Shown one piece after another: positions 11,615 to 23,339 of a stretch of DNA of 64,000 bases; position 1 is the first letter of the stretch, and each line of letters opens with the position of its first letter. The position numbers and the translations under genes are program-made. Origin of the DNA: Schistocephalus solidus (Eukaryota; Platyhelminthes; Cestoda; Diphyllobothriidea; Diphyllobothriidae); NCBI GenBank assembly GCA_017591395.1, contig WEDG01004851.1, positions 173,501 to 237,500 on the forward strand, read 5' to 3'. Below the pieces are notes generated by a model. That model was given only the letters and a program-made list of their open reading frames with translations. It did no database searches and was not told where the DNA came from.

Positions 11615-12392
11615 CAGTCTGTTGAAACCGGGAGGACAAAAAAGCTCATGCTGCAGTAGGTAGTGCGTTGGATCTCCAACCAACAGATTGCCTGTTCTAG
11701 CCTCGGGCGCCGAAGTGCCTGGTCATAGGTATTGATGGTGGATGACGGCGAATAGGCCAGAAGTGGCTACTCCATGCTCCCTTGTCCTTGTCGGTAATAT
11801 CAGTCTGCAGTTATCACTAGCGGGTCCGCGACTGCTGACTGGGTATGGATCGAAAATCAAGGCAAATCGGGACAGGTGAGTCATGGTACTGATCTGTGAG
11901 CGCCTATGTATAATTATTTATAGTACAAATCGAAACCGGGAGGACGACGCTCGTGGAGCAGTAGGTAGTGCGTTGAACTTCTAAGCAACATGTCGCCTGT
12001 TCGAGCCTAGGGCGCCGAAGCACCTGGGTATAGGTTTGGCTTGTGGTGACGGCCAATAGGCCAGAATGGCTATTCCAGGCCCCCATGTCATTTTCAGTAA
12101 TGCCAGTTTGCCTATATCGCTAGGGTGGCTGCAAATGCTGACTGGGTATATAGTAATCGCCTCTGCATAACGGGATGGGTGAGTCCAGTAGCCGATCGGT
12201 GCGCACCGATCTACGATTGTTCATATTCCCGATCGGAACCAGCAAGTCAACGAGCTAGTGGTGCAGTTGGTAGATCGTTGGACTTCTAACCACCAAGTTG
12301 CCAGTTCGAGCCTCGGGCTCCGAAGCGGCTTGGGATAGGATTGGCTGCTGGATGACGGTCAATAGGCCAGCCATGGATATTTCAGGGTCACT
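11615..12392 (+). repeat. Segmental duplication within the array, copy 1
   Basis: Nearly identical to 17,485-18,232, at an offset of about 5.87 kb. Both copies share the unusual words GTTCTAGCCTCGGG and TCATAGGTATTGATGG and end at the same GATATTTCAGGGTCA breakpoint. The right copy lacks roughly 40 bp near 17,783. Identity is far above that between neighbouring units. Confidence 0.8.
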
Positions 12393-14164
12393 TGTCATTT
12401 TTGGTAATTTCCTAGTGCATCTATCGCTAGGGTGGCTGCGAATGATTGCTGTGTTTTGAGCGAATTCCAAGGGTCAGTGGGACGGTTGAGTCCAGTAACC
12501 GATCAGTGCGCACCGATCTACAATTGTTCATATTCCCGATCGAAACCAGCAAGTCAACGAGCTGGCGGTGCTGTAGGTATATCGTTGGATTTTTAACCAC
12601 CAGGTCGATTGTTCGAGCCTCGGCTACCGAAGCGCCTGGGGATAGGTTTGGCTGGTGGTGACAGCCAATAGGCCAGAGTTAGCTTTTCCAGGCTCTCTTG
12701 TCATTTTCGGTAATATCAGTTTGTCTATATCGCTAGGGTACCTGCGAATACTGGTTGGGTATGGAGAGAATTCCAACGCAAAACGGGACAGGTGAGTCAT
12801 GTTACCGATCGGTGAGCGCCAATGTTTAACTATTTATACTATCGATCGAACCTGGGTAGACCACGAACTCGTATTGTACTGGGGAGTGCGTAGTATTTCT
12901 AAACCAACGGTCGCCAGTTCGATGCACGTGTACCTCAAGCCCGAGTTTGTGTATGGTTAGCAAATGAGGGCTAATAAGCCAGAAATGGTCATTCCAGTCC
13001 CTCTTGCCATTACTGGTCATATTATTTTGGCTATATGTCAAGCGGCGTCCGGCTTCTTTCAGTGCTTTCGAAAAAGCCAAAAATATCAACGGGACGAACG
13101 AGTCCACTTAGCAATCGTTGAGTACCGATCTACAAAGTTTAATATTCCTGATCGAAACCAGCAAGTCAACAGCCAATAGGCCAGAATTGGCTGTTCCAGG
13201 CTCCCTTTGTCATTTTCGGTAATATCAGTCTGTCTATATTGCTAGGGTGGCTACGAATGTTGGCTGGGTATAGAGAGAATTCCAACGCAAAACGGGACGG
13301 GTGAGTCAGGTTACCGATCGGTGAGTGCCAATGTATAACTATTTATAGTATCGATCGACGCCGGGAGGCCAGTGAACTCGTGGGACAGTTGTTATGGCAA
13401 AAGACTTCTAACCAACCGGTCGCCTGTTGGAGCCCGGGTCTCCGATGCGCCTGGGGATAGATTTTGCTGGTGTGTGACAGACTATAGGGCAGAAATGGCT
13501 ATCCCATGCTCGCTTTTCCTTGTCAGTAATTTCAGTATGCCTATATCGCATGCATAGCTACGACTGCTCGCAGAGCTTAAGCTAGACCCCAAATGCTCAA
13601 AGGAAGGGTTATCGTAGTAACCGAAAGGTTAGTACCGATCTACAATTGTTAATATTTCCAATCGGAAACGCCAAGTCAACGAGCTGGCGGTTCAGATGGT
13701 AGAGCCAGAAATGGCAATTTCAGGCATTCTTCCCTTTGTCAGTGATGTCAGTGTGCCTATATTGCTAGCGGGGACGCGACTGCTGACTGGGTATGAAGAG
13801 AACCCCAAGGTAGCGGGACAGGTTAGAAATGTTGCCGACCTGTAAGCGCTGATTTGTAACTATTTATAGTACCGATCGAAGCCGGGATGTCAACGAGGAG
13901 GTGTTGCAGTGGACAGAGCGTTGGACTTCTAACCAACAGTTCGTCGGTTCGAGCACTTGGCGCCGAAGCACCTGGGGATAGGTTTGCTTCGTGGATGTCG
14001 GTCAATAGGCCAGAAACGGTTATTCCGGGATCCTTTTTCAATGTCAGTAGTGTTAATTTGCCTATATCGCTGGGGTGGCTAAGAATGATTCCTGGGCTTT
14101 GAGTGAAACCTAAGGCTCAGCGGGACGGGTGAGAGCAGTAGCGATCGGTGAGCGCCTAACTAAA

Positions 14165-16120
14165 ATTGTTTATATTCCCGATCGGAACGAGCAAATCAAC
14201 GAGCTGGTGATGCGGTTGATAGAGCGTTGGACTTGTAACGAATAGGTCGCCAGTTCGCCTGAAGATAGTTTTGGCTGGTGGACGTCGGCAAATAGGTCAT
14301 AATTGGCTATTCCAGGCTTCTTTTCATTTGTCGATAATATGAATCTACCTATATCGCTAGCGGGGCTGGGACTGCTGACTGAAAATGGAGGGAACCCCAA
14401 GGAAAAACGGCACGGATGAGTCATGTTACCGATCGGTGAGCGCCGATGTATAATTATTGATAGTACCGATCGAGCCTGGGAAGATAACGAGTTCGTGGTT
14501 CACTGGGGAGTGCGCAGGAGTTATAAACAACAGATCATCAGTTCGAGGGTCTTGTGCTGCAGAGCCTGAGGTTGTTTTTGGTTATCAAATGATGGCTTAT
14601 AAGACAGAACTGGTCAGTCCAGTCCCTCATGCATTTGCTGGTCATATAATAGCGCCAACATGTCATGCGTCCTGCGTGCCCCGTAATAGCTCAAGAAATA
14701 GCCAAAAAGCTCAACCCGACGGGTGAGTCCAGTAACCGATCGGTGAGCACCCATCTACAATTTTTAAAAATCCCAATCAAAACCGGTAAGGAAATGTACT
14801 TGCGGTGCAGTTGCGAGAACGTTGGACTTCTTCCCAGTTCACGCATCTGGAACCGAAGCGCCTGGGGATAGGTTTGCCTGGAGATGATGGCCAATATGTC
14901 AAAATTGGCTATTCCAGTCTCCCCTAATTTTCCTTATATTATAAATATACATTCATCGCTAGCTGTGCTGCGACCGCTGACTTTGTATGGAGTGAACCCC
15001 AGGGGGAAAGTGGACGTGTGTGTAAATATTTATGGTACTGACCGAGACCGGGAGAACAGCTAGCTCATGGTGCAGTGGGTAGTGTATTGACCTTCTTCAC
15101 AACAGGTCGTCAGTTCGATGCTCTGGTGCCGCAGAGCCTGGGGTTGTGTGTGGTTAGAAAATGATGGCTAATAAGCCATAAATGGTCGTTGCAGTCTCTC
15201 TTTCCCTTGCTGGTCATATTATTCTGCCTACATGTCAAGCGGACTGCGGATTTCTGCGGAGCTCAAGAAATAGCCAAAAAGCTCAACGGGACGGGCGAGG
15301 AAAGTAAGCGATCGGTGAGCACCGATCTAAAATTTTAAATAATCCCGAACAAAATCGGCAAGTCGATGAGCTTGCGTTGCAGTTGTTAGAGCATTGGCCG
15401 TCTATCCAGCAGGTCACCAGTTCGCGCATCAGGCGCCGAAGCGCCAGGGCCGCTGGTGGATGTCGGCCAATAGATCAGAATTGGCTACTCCAGTCTCCCT
15501 TGTATTTGTCAGTAATAAAAATATATAACCATCGCTAACGGGGCTGCGACTGCTGACTTGGAATGGAGCGAGCCCCAAGGCAAAAAAGAAGGATGCGTCA
15601 TGTTACCGATCGGTAAGCGCCGATGAATACCGATCGAACCTGGGAAGACCAGAATCGCGTGGTGCACAGTGGCTTGCGTAGGATTTCTAAACAACAGGTT
15701 GTCATTTCGAGGCTCTGTTGCCGCAGATCCTGGGTTTTTGAATGGTTAGCAATTGATGGCTTATAAACCGGAAATGGTTATTCAAGTCCCTCTTGCCAGT
15801 GCTGGTCATATTATTTCGCCTACATGTCAAGCGGCCTGCGTGTCCCTGCAGAGCTCAAGTAACAGCCGCAAAGCTCAACGAGACGGACATGTCCATTAAC
15901 CGATCGGTGAGCACCCATCTACAATTATTTATACTCCCGATTGAAACCAGCAAGTCAACGAGCTTGTGGTGCAGTTGGTAGAGCGTTGGTTTTCTAACCA
16001 ACAGGTCACCAGTGTGCGCCTCGGGCGCCGAAGCGCATGGGTATAGGTTTGGCTGGTGGACGACGGCCAATAGGTCAAAATTGGCCATTCCAGGCTCCCT
16101 TATCTTTGTCAGTAATATAA
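14165..16120 (+). repeat. Higher-order repeat: alternating alpha-beta dimers (about 585-590 bp)
   Basis: Ribozyme-region landmarks alternate: alpha near 14,300, beta 14,590, alpha 14,890, beta 15,170, alpha 15,470, beta 15,760, alpha 16,060. Alpha is marked by AATAGGTCA-type sequence and a TATATCGCTAG tail, beta by GGCTAATAAGCC and a TGTCAAGCGG tail. This gives a dimeric higher-order period of about 585-590 bp repeated three times. Confidence 0.7.
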
Positions 16121-16732
16121 ATATACATCCATCGCTAGTGGGGCTGCGACTGCTGTCTGGGTATTGAGTGAACCTCAAGACAAAAGGGGACGGGTCAGTC
16201 ACGTAAACGATCTGTGAGCGCTGATGTGTACTTTTTAATGTAACCGATGGACACTGAGAGGTCAATTAGCTCGTGGTTCAGTTGGTACTGCACCGATCTG
16301 CAATTGTTAATATTCCCGATCTAGACTAAAAAGTCAACGAGCTAGCGGTGTAGTTGGTAGTGCGTTGGACTTCTAACCAACAGGTTGCCTGTTCCAGCCT
16401 CGGGCACCGAAGCGCTTAATGGTAGTTTTTACTGGTGAAATAAGTCCAATGGGCCAGATATGACTATTCAAGTCTCCCTAGTCCTTGTCGGTAATGTCAG
16501 TCTGCCTATATTGTTAACGGGTTTGCGACTGCTGACTGGGTATGAAGTGAACTGCAATGCAAAAGCGGACAGGTGAATCATGTTACCGATCGGAGAGCGC
16601 CGCTGTATAATTATTTATGGCACCGAACGAGATTGGGAGGGCAACGAGCACGTCGTGCAGTGGGTTGTGTGTTGGACTTCTAAACAACAGGTCGACAGTT
16701 CGACGCTTGGATGCGGCAGTGCCTGCGGTTGT

Positions 16733-16785
16733 GTATGGCCAAGTATGTGTATGGCCACGTATGTATATGGCCACGTATGTGCCCC
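16733..16785 (+). repeat. Short tandem repeat, about 18-bp unit
   Basis: Three imperfect copies of a TATGGCCACGTATGT word at the junction between the array and the following family A copy. Confidence 0.8.
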
Positions 16786-16787
16786 CT

Positions 16788-17160
16788 AAACGGGCCACGT
16801 GGTTGATGCGTTGGACCAACACGGGGGCCAAATTAGGCCACGGCAGGCGTTATTCGGGTTGCGCTCCCATAACAAATGCCGAACATGGGAGGTGGGTGGC
16901 ACGCCTAAGGGCGGCTAGGACTTAGGGGACCCAGCCGCGCCAGCCACCTACGTCCTCTCCCGCCTCCGGTCTTCTTGACTCTGTCTTGACACCGGGCTCA
17001 GGTGGGGGAGGAGGAGAGAGTGCAGTAGATGCAGCGAAAGTCTAATATCACTTTAAACTAAATCACGCGCAAGTCACCGTCCCTGCTCCACATTCCCATG
17101 GAGCATACGGTGGACATCGTCGGACTACGACGGTCGAACTGTCGTATGGCCAACAAACGA
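16788..17160 (+). mobile_element. SINE-like family A, longest copy (about 370 bp)
   Basis: The head is GGGCCACGTGGTTGATGCG followed by TTGGACC, which is tRNA A-box-like. The body has GCAGGCGTTATTCGGGTTGC, CTCTGTCTTGACACCGGGCT, a purine-rich GGGGGAGGAGGAGAG stretch and CGCGCAAGTCACCGTCCCTG. The 3' end is ACGACGGTCGAACTGTCG. Both ends agree with the minus-strand copy at 23,850-24,220. The tail matches sequence found downstream of the zinc-finger LINE. No coding capacity. Confidence 0.75.
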
Positions 17161-17164
17161 TGAC

Positions 17165-18801
17165 AAAAAAAGCCCCAAATGGGCAGCCCAGCCTCTCTTG
17201 CCATTGCTGGTCAAATTGGGCTGCATTTATGTCAAGCGGCCTGCGGATTCCTGCAGAGCTCAAGAAGTAGGCATAATTCTCAACGTGACGAACAAGTCTA
17301 GTAAATGATCGGTGAAGACCGATCTAAAGTTTTTTATATTCCTGATAGAATCCAGCAAGTTAACGGTCTTGTGGTGCAGTTGGCAGGGTGTCGGGAGCCG
17401 AAACGCCTGGCTATAGGTTTGGCTGGTGGATGACAGCCAATATGCCAGAATTGGCTATTGCAAGCTCCCTTGCCGTTGTCGGAAATGTCACTCTGTTGAA
17501 ACCGGGAGGACTAAAAATCTCATGTTGCAGTAGGTAGTGCGTTGGACCTCAAACCAACAGATTGCCTGTTCTAGCCTCGGGCGCCGAAGTGCCTGGTCAT
17601 AGGTATTGATGGTGGATGACGGCGAATAGGCCAGAAGAGGCTAATCCATGCTCCCTTGTCCTTGTCGGTCATATCAGTCTGCAGTTATCACTAGCGGGGC
17701 CGCGACTGCTGACTGGGTATGGATTGAACATCAAGGCAAATCGGGACAGGTGAGTCATGGTACTGATCTGTGAGCACCTATGGAGGACGACGCGCTCGTG
17801 GAGCAGTAGGTAGTGCGTTGGACTTCTAAGCAACAGGTCGCCTGTTTGAGCCTCGGACGGCGAAGCACCTGGGTATAGGTTTGGCTTGTGGTGACGGCTA
17901 ATAGGCCAGAATGGCTATTCCAGGCACCCTTGTCATTTTCAGTAATGCCAGTTTGCCTATATCGCTAGGGTGGCTGCAACTGCTGACTGGGTATATAGTA
18001 ATCGCCTCTGCATAACGGGATGGGTGAGTCCAGTAGCCGATCGGTGCGCACCGATCTACAATTGTTCATATTCCCGATCGGAACCAGCAAGTCAACGAGC
18101 TAGTGGTGCAGTTGGTAGATCGTTGGACTTCTAACCACCAAGTTGCCGGTTCGAGCCTCGGGCTCCGAAGCGGCTTGGGATAGGATTGGCTGCTGGATGA
18201 CGGTCAACAGGCCAGCCATGGATATTTCAGGGTCAAGCGGCCTGCGTGTCCCTGCATGGCTCAATAAATAACAGCAAAGCTCAACGGGATAGGGCATTTC
18301 CAGTAACAGATTGGTGGGCCCCTATCGACAATTTTCAATAATCCCTATGAAAAGTGGCAAGTCAATAGAGCAGTGTGATGATTGCTAATAAGCTGGAAAT
18401 TGCCATTCCATTCTCCGTTTTCCTTGTTGGTTATCTCGGTATGTCTATATGAATTTCCGCCCTGCGGCTGCTGGCGATGCTCCAGAGTGAGACCCAAGCA
18501 CAGCACGAAGTATGAGTGCTGTAACCGTTCGTTAAGCACCTATTTACAATTGTTAATATTCCCGATCAAAACCGGCAAATCAATGAGTACATGCTGCACT
18601 CGAAAGTGCTTTATTCCTCACGCCCAGATTTTGCCAGTTTCCGCCAAAGAAGTTGCTGCGCCCTTTATTCGATAGAGCAGTTTGATGAAGCTTATAAGCT
18701 GGAAATTGCCATTCCATTCTCCCTTTTACTTGTCAGTTATATCGTTCTGTCTATATGCATTTCCACCCTGAGGCTGCTGGCGGTGCTCTAGAGTGAGACC
18801 C
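17165..18801 (+). repeat. SINE array, block 3 (alpha/beta to gamma transition)
   Basis: Continues the plus-strand array after the family A copy. It contains the second copy of the segmental duplication (17,485-18,232). From about 18,290 it changes to the gamma type, marked by CAAATCAATGAGTACATG, CACTCGAAAGTGC and a TTTGATGA core. The last unit is interrupted at AGTGAGACCC (18,792-18,801) and resumes at 24,333. Confidence 0.85.
17485..18232 (+). repeat. Segmental duplication within the array, copy 2
   Basis: Partner of 11,615-12,392. The right boundary is at GGGTCA, where copy 1 continues with ACTTGTC and this copy with AGCGGCCTGCG. Confidence 0.8.
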
Positions 18802-18802
18802 G

Positions 18803-19080
18803 TATACGTCATTTCGACCGTCGGTTTCGACGAGGTCCACCGTATGCTCCACACCAGGTAAATGCAGGGACGGTGACTTTCACGTGAATTATTTTTAAGT
18901 GATAGTAGCCTTGCGCTGCAGCTACTGCACTCTCTCCTCCTCCCTACCTGAGCCTGGTGTAGAGACAGAGTCAATAAAACCGGAGATGGGAGAGGGCGCA
19001 GGTGGCTGGCGCGGCCGGAGCCGCTCCTGGCGTACCACCACACCTGGCTCTCACCCCACGGAGTGGGAGTGTCATAAAGG
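18803..19080 (-). repeat. Family A module downstream of LINE 3' end
   Basis: Same landmarks as the copy at 10.4 kb (TTCGACCGTCGG left end, GGGACGGTGACTTTCACGTG, CTCTCTCCTCCTCCC, GGCTGGCGCGGCCGG, CCCACGGAGTGGGAGTG). It forms the extreme 3' end of the inserted LINE unit on the minus strand. Confidence 0.7.
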
Positions 19081-19604
19081 CCACATAAAGAAGGCGCCAC
19101 TGCAGTCTGACTCTCAGTCCGCCAGTCAGCCACTCCACACAAAACACACATTGGGCTGACCACGCGGTCCGAGTTATCCCGTCAGTTGGCAACCTGCCAA
19201 GCCACGCTTTTAGCGCACCGTGATATTTCAAGCACGTCAGGTTGTTTATAGTGAGGAAAATGCGCTGAGCTGTCAGCCTCACTCTCTCCCCCACCCCCAC
19301 AATCAAACCACCATCCGAGCCGGTCAGTTGTCAGATGTGGGAGTGGGTGCATTGGCTGACGGGTCGGCGTACCCGTCTTCGCGCGCCACAGCACGACCTG
19401 GCTCCCATAATGCACACACCAGGATTCACTTACTCAGGGGATATGCAGGAGCCATAGCCGTCTGACTCCCAGTCCACTGGTCAGCCACTCGACACACACA
19501 GCACATACACTGGGCCAACGGCGTGGTCTGGTGTAAGCGTCAGATTGGCAGACTTCCAAGCCACGGTTTCTAGGACACCGTGATTTTATCAGGTTAAAAT
19601 TGCG
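19081..19604 (-). repeat. LINE 3' region with duplicated block
   Basis: A block with TCAGTTGGCAACCTGCCAAG, CCACGCTTTTAGCGCACCGTG and a following TGAGGAAAATGCGCTGAG word (about 19,165-19,270) recurs degenerately at about 19,530-19,590 and again at 43,200-43,320. A SCCACTCxACACA word is also doubled (19,130 and 19,485). It is non-coding spacer between the zinc-finger ORF and the terminal A module. Confidence 0.5.
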
Positions 19605-19700
19605 GGCGCAGTGTGGGCAGAAAAAATCGGGAGAGGCTGGGGTGTCATTCATGGAAGTGGCGGTGGCTGTGACGGTTAGAATGATAGGAGCGGAGGGTGT

Positions 19701-20336
19701 TCATGGAGTATCAGTGTTGTCGGCATTGTGGTGAATTCCGCTGTCATGGATGCGCATGAGACCGAAATGGCCCATGCGATGAGTGAATGCGCGAGGACAG
19801 TGAGGGCAGTGGAGGCGGCGATCTCTGCTGTGTGTTGGTGCTCCAGACACTGGTTCGCCAGTCTCTGTACGATGGATTCGCAAGTGACCGACCAGGCCGA
19901 TGCGTGAGGTGAATGTGCGGTCGCATTGAGTACAGCTTAGAAGAGATTCCCCATCGCTGATGGTGGTGGTGGTGGTGGAGGTAGCGAAGGCGGTGGTGGT
20001 TGCGGTCGTGGGGGTAACAGGCGATGAGTATTGGGATGTGGCCTCTATGATGGTGGGAGTGATGGGATTGATGCCGGGAGTGATGGTGGGGGAGTCTGAA
20101 GGAGGGTTAGCAGAATTTGACGTCGACGTTGGAATTGTCGGATTGTTGGTGCATTGCATCCGATGATGTCCAAGCAGGCCGATTCGCGCTCGGGAGATGA
20201 GTTGACAGAACGGGCATGTTGGCAGGGCCTGGGCATCGGCGGTGTTGGTCCGGTGCACTGGTGAATTTCTTGCCGCTCTTTTGGCCTTGGCTGCGGCGAT
20301 CCGGTTGGCCTCATAGATTGCTGAACCAGTCTTCAC
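19701..20336 (-). CDS. C2H2 zinc-finger C-terminal segment of the LINE protein (211-codon open frame)
   Basis: Three fingers are visible: residues 41-62 (CPFC ... H..C, last ligand Cys), 135-155 (CTQC ... HLRIH, canonical) and 177-197 (CPHC ... MRIH, with the first His replaced by Leu193). A fourth begins after the stop, at CPHCARNFN near 19,610, and is cut off. A Thr/Pro/Ser-rich linker (about 63-130) separates fingers 1 and 2. In intact relatives this region follows the RT in one protein, where fingers probably bind the target or the element RNA (inference). Here a frameshift at about 20,340 disconnects it from the RT. Homologous segments lie at 45.2-45.8 kb and 53.1-53.9 kb. Confidence 0.75.
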   Translation of the reverse strand: MKTGSAIYEANRIAAAKAKRAARNSPVHRTNTADAQALPTCPFCQLISRARIGLLGHHRMQCTNNPTIPTSTSNSANPPSDSPTITPGINPITPTIIEATSQYSSPVTPTTATTTAFATSTTTTTISDGESLLSCTQCDRTFTSRIGLVGHLRIHRTETGEPVSGAPTHSRDRRLHCPHCPRAFTHRMGHFGLMRIHDSGIHHNADNTDTP

Positions 20337-21652
20337 GGATCTTATCCATGCCGGTCTATCCTAAGCGACATCCTCCCTAGGTCGCCGGGTTGATTTGCAG
20401 TTGCTTCAGCGATTTCTTCAAAAGTGTCCTTATAGCGCCGTTTTTGACCTCCCTGTCGGCGAGCACCCGTAGCGACATCTCCGTAGAAAAATCGTTTGGG
20501 TAGTCGCTCGTCGTCCATACTTACCAGGTGGCCGCTCCATCGTAGTTGCACTTGCCTGAGCATGCCGTGGATGCTGAGGATTCCGGTCCGCTCCAGGACT
20601 TCCGTGTCCGGGATCCTGTCTTGCCATCTTAGCTTCAGTATTCTGCGGAGGCAGTTGAGATGGAAGTGATTCAGCTACCTGGCTTGGTTCGAGTAGACGG
20701 TTCATGTCTCCGCTCCGTAAAGGAGTGTCGTCAAGACGACGGCCTTGTACATCTTCAGTTTGGTGTTCAGGTGAATACCGTGGCGATTCCACACGGAGAC
20801 CTGCAGCCGGCCGAAGGCCTGACTGGCTTTGGAGATCCAGTGGGCAACCTCGTCATATATTCTCGTGTTGTGTGACAGCGTGCTTCCTAGATAAGCGAAG
20901 GTTTCCACATTTTTGAGTTGAGCACCGTTGACAATGATTCGTGGAGTATTTTATTCCGCGCTGGGTGGCGGCTGGTGCATGACAACCGTTTTGGCTGTAC
21001 TGATTGTTAATCCGAAAATTTGCGCAGCCTGCGGCGAAGAGGTCCATACTTCTTTGCATGTCCTCCTCCGTCACGGTGTTCAGGGCGCAGTCGTCCGCGA
21101 AATGCAAGTCATGGACTGTAGTCGTAGACACGCACGTTGAAGCCTGCATATGCCGACTGTTGAGAAGGTGTCCGTCAGTTCTATAGACGATGCGGATTCC
21201 AGGCTGTTCAGCACGGTAGGTGTCCATCAGCATAGCAAGAACATGAGGCTGAACAGGGTGGGAGCCAATACGCAGCCCTGCTTCACTCCGTTGATCACTG
21301 CGAATGCTTCGGATACCGTTCCGTTGTCAGTGACGCGCGCCGTCATCCCATCATGAAGCTGACGCACCATGTGCGTGAACCGCTCAGGACAGCCGAATTT
21401 CTGCATGAATTTCCACAGTCCGTTGCGATGCACCATGTCAAAGGCTTTCGTTAGATCCACGAAGGTAGTGTATAGGTGAGTTCGCATCTCCTGGCATTTC
21501 TCTTGTAGGTGGCGGGTGGCAAAGATCATATCGGTTGTCCCGCGGTGTCGGCGAAAGCCACATTGTCTTTCCGGGAGCAGGCCCTGCTCTAGGTGACCGT
21601 TCAGACGATTGAGAAGGATACGGACAAATATCTTCCCGGTGATGTTGAGCAA

Positions 21653-23092
21653 CTATATGCCTCTGTGATTATCACAGAATTGTCGGTTCCCTTTCCGCTT
21701 GTAGAAATGGACGATGGTCGCGTCGTTGAAATCCTGAGGAACTTTTCCTTGGCGCCACATCTCCTGGATGAGTGTTGTGAGTTCTGCCATCAGCCGGGGC
21801 CCGTCGTGTTTGTAGACTTCCGGTGGGATTGCGTTGGATCCCGGTGCTTTAACGCTGGAAATCTTCTGCACTGCCTGGATGGTTTCTGGTAGAGAAGGCA
21901 GCAGATCCAGGTCATCGTTCGTGTCCACTTGAGGGAGCCGGTCAATGGCAGCATCGGAGATGGCTAATGAACAATAAAGGACACTTCTGAAGTGCTCGGC
22001 CCAGCGCTTGAGAATTTGCGATTTCTCTGTCAGCAGTGTTGTGCTGTCAGAGCTGAGCAGCGGTGCGGTCCCCTTCATACACGGGCCGTATATGGCCTTG
22101 ATGGCTTCGAAAATGTTTTTCATTTCATTGCGGTCTGTATACCACTGGATTTCCTCAGCCTTTCGTATCATCCAGGCATCCTGCATCGCCCGCAGCCATT
22201 GCCATACAAGGCGCCGGCATCTGAACAAGGCTGCTTTGGTGGCGTCAGTCCGAAGGTCCATGTAGGCTTTGTATAGCCCATTCTTCTCCGCGAGTAAGTT
22301 GCTGAGGTCGGCGTCATTGTCATCAAACCAGTCCTGGTGTTGACGGTGTGCGCGTCTGAGGACTTCGAGGGTGGTGGACTGGATGACATTTCGCAGTTGA
22401 CACCATCGAGTTTCCACAGCGCCGTTATTAGCTGGAGTATGCAGGTTCTCCAGTTTCTCGGTTATGTGGTTGCTGAAATCAAAACATGGAGCAGGCAAAT
22501 TTAACAAAATAGTATTAAGCTTATCTGGCGGCTTCTTACCTTGTGGCTTTAGTCGGGGTTGCAGTCGGAGCCTCATCTGGGAGATGGCGAGGCGGTGATC
22601 TGTCAAATCATCAGTATCGCAGATCGGCTTGGTTACCAGCCCGTCCTGTCGATCTCGCCTCCGGACGAGAATATAGTCCAGCAGATGCCAGCGCCGCGAC
22701 CGAGGGTGCATCCACGTGGCCTTCTCCCGCGTCGGAAGGCGGAAGAACGTGTTGAACAGCAGGAGACGGTGTTCCGCACACGTGCGCAGAAGAAGGAGGC
22801 CGTTATCGTTGCAGCTACCGAGACCGTGGGGACCCAGCACTCCGTGCCAGGCAGCGTGGTCCGTCCCGACGCGGGCGTTGAAGTCACCAAGGACAATTAA
22901 CTTGTCCTCTTTCGGCGCAGTCAACAGCAGGGCGTGTAGGTCCTCGTGGAATTTGTCCTTCGCCGCATCAGAGCTCGTCATTGGGGGAGCGTAGGCGCTG
23001 ATGATGGTGGCGAACTTGTCTCCCCGAAGAGGCAGGCGGAGGCTCATCAGGCGATCATTGATACCCTGCGGCAGACAGGACCGACGTCCCAC
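21653..23092 (-). CDS. APE endonuclease and N-terminal RT segment of the LINE (479-codon open frame)
   Basis: The largest open frame in the window. Apurinic-endonuclease motifs: GDFNARVG at residues 69-76, LDYILV at 138-143 and TDHRLAI at 164-170, which carry catalytic Asp, Asn and His residues in this fold. The RT begins near 415 with [12 protein letters not shown] and continues through [14 protein letters not shown] to a stop after CDNHRGI. The homologous frame continues directly after the stop, so it is a premature nonsense codon. The frame also continues upstream of the first Met to about 23,150. The domain nicks chromosomal DNA to start target-primed reverse transcription. Confidence 0.85.
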   Translation of the reverse strand: MGRRSCLPQGINDRLMSLRLPLRGDKFATIISAYAPPMTSSDAAKDKFHEDLHALLLTAPKEDKLIVLGDFNARVGTDHAAWHGVLGPHGLGSCNDNGLLLLRTCAEHRLLLFNTFFRLPTREKATWMHPRSRRWHLLDYILVRRRDRQDGLVTKPICDTDDLTDHRLAISQMRLRLQPRLKPQGKKPPDKLNTILLNLPAPCFDFSNHITEKLENLHTPANNGAVETRWCQLRNVIQSTTLEVLRRAHRQHQDWFDDNDADLSNLLAEKNGLYKAYMDLRTDATKAALFRCRRLVWQWLRAMQDAWMIRKAEEIQWYTDRNEMKNIFEAIKAIYGPCMKGTAPLLSSDSTTLLTEKSQILKRWAEHFRSVLYCSLAISDAAIDRLPQVDTNDDLDLLPSLPETIQAVQKISSVKAPGSNAIPPEVYKHDGPRLMAELTTLIQEMWRQGKVPQDFNDATIVHFYKRKGNRQFCDNHRGI

Positions 23093-23339
23093 GATGTCGT
23101 TCAGGATGGCAAAGGCGACACCAGCGTCGCGTCGCTCTGCCTTAGGCCGGCCGCTCTAGAAGAAGGTGTAGCCGGCACCCACCTCCTCCAGCTTACCCTG
23201 TTCAGAGAATCGGGTCTCGCTGAGAGCAGCAATGTCCACCTTGTAGAGTGCCAGTTCCCGAGCGACTAGCGCTGTTCTCCGTTCCGGTCGGTTGCTCCTT
23301 GGATTTTCTAAAAGGCAACGAACATTCCAGGCTGATTTT

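Larger units (their letters stand above)
10676..16735 (+). repeat. SINE-derived tandem array, block 2 (units of about 290-305 bp, subfamilies alpha and beta)
   Basis: About 20 units. Typical unit: CCGATCGGTGAGC, a short AT-rich link, GTGGTGCAGTTGGTAGAGCG (A-box-like), TTGGACTTCTAACCAAC, AGTTCGAGCCTCGGG (B box), then the ribozyme-homologous region. Alpha units read GGATGACGGCCAATAGGCCAG and beta units AAATGAxGGCTAATAAGCCAG in the ribozyme region, both with CTGATGA destroyed. The tail has a TATATCGCTAG word (alpha) or a TGTCAAGCGGCCTGCG word (beta). Two unit types alternate in the right half. Stop codons and frame changes throughout rule out coding. Confidence 0.9.
19605..23330 (-). pseudogene. 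Non-LTR retrotransposon (APE endonuclease, RT, C2H2 fingers), nearly full length but broken
   Basis: Minus-strand order: APE endonuclease (about 23,330-22,500), linker, reverse transcriptase (about 21,900-20,850), thumb/C-terminal region with LLYGAET (ending 20,702) and RWSGHLV, then zinc fingers (20,336-19,605). The RT shows [12 protein letters not shown], a STFVDLTKAFD-like block (here TTFVDLTKAFD), GVKQGCVLAPTLFSLMF and FADD (about 21,101-21,090). Breaks seen: a stop in the N-terminal APE part near 23,160 (TAG where Trp is expected), a stop after HRGI at 21,653, a frameshift after SLMF near 21,240, another between FADD and the thumb, a stop replacing Trp after LLYGAET near 20,702, and a frameshift near 20,340. 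Layout and wording are RTE-like, but clade assignment needs a tree. It cannot encode a working protein as it stands. Confidence 0.9.
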
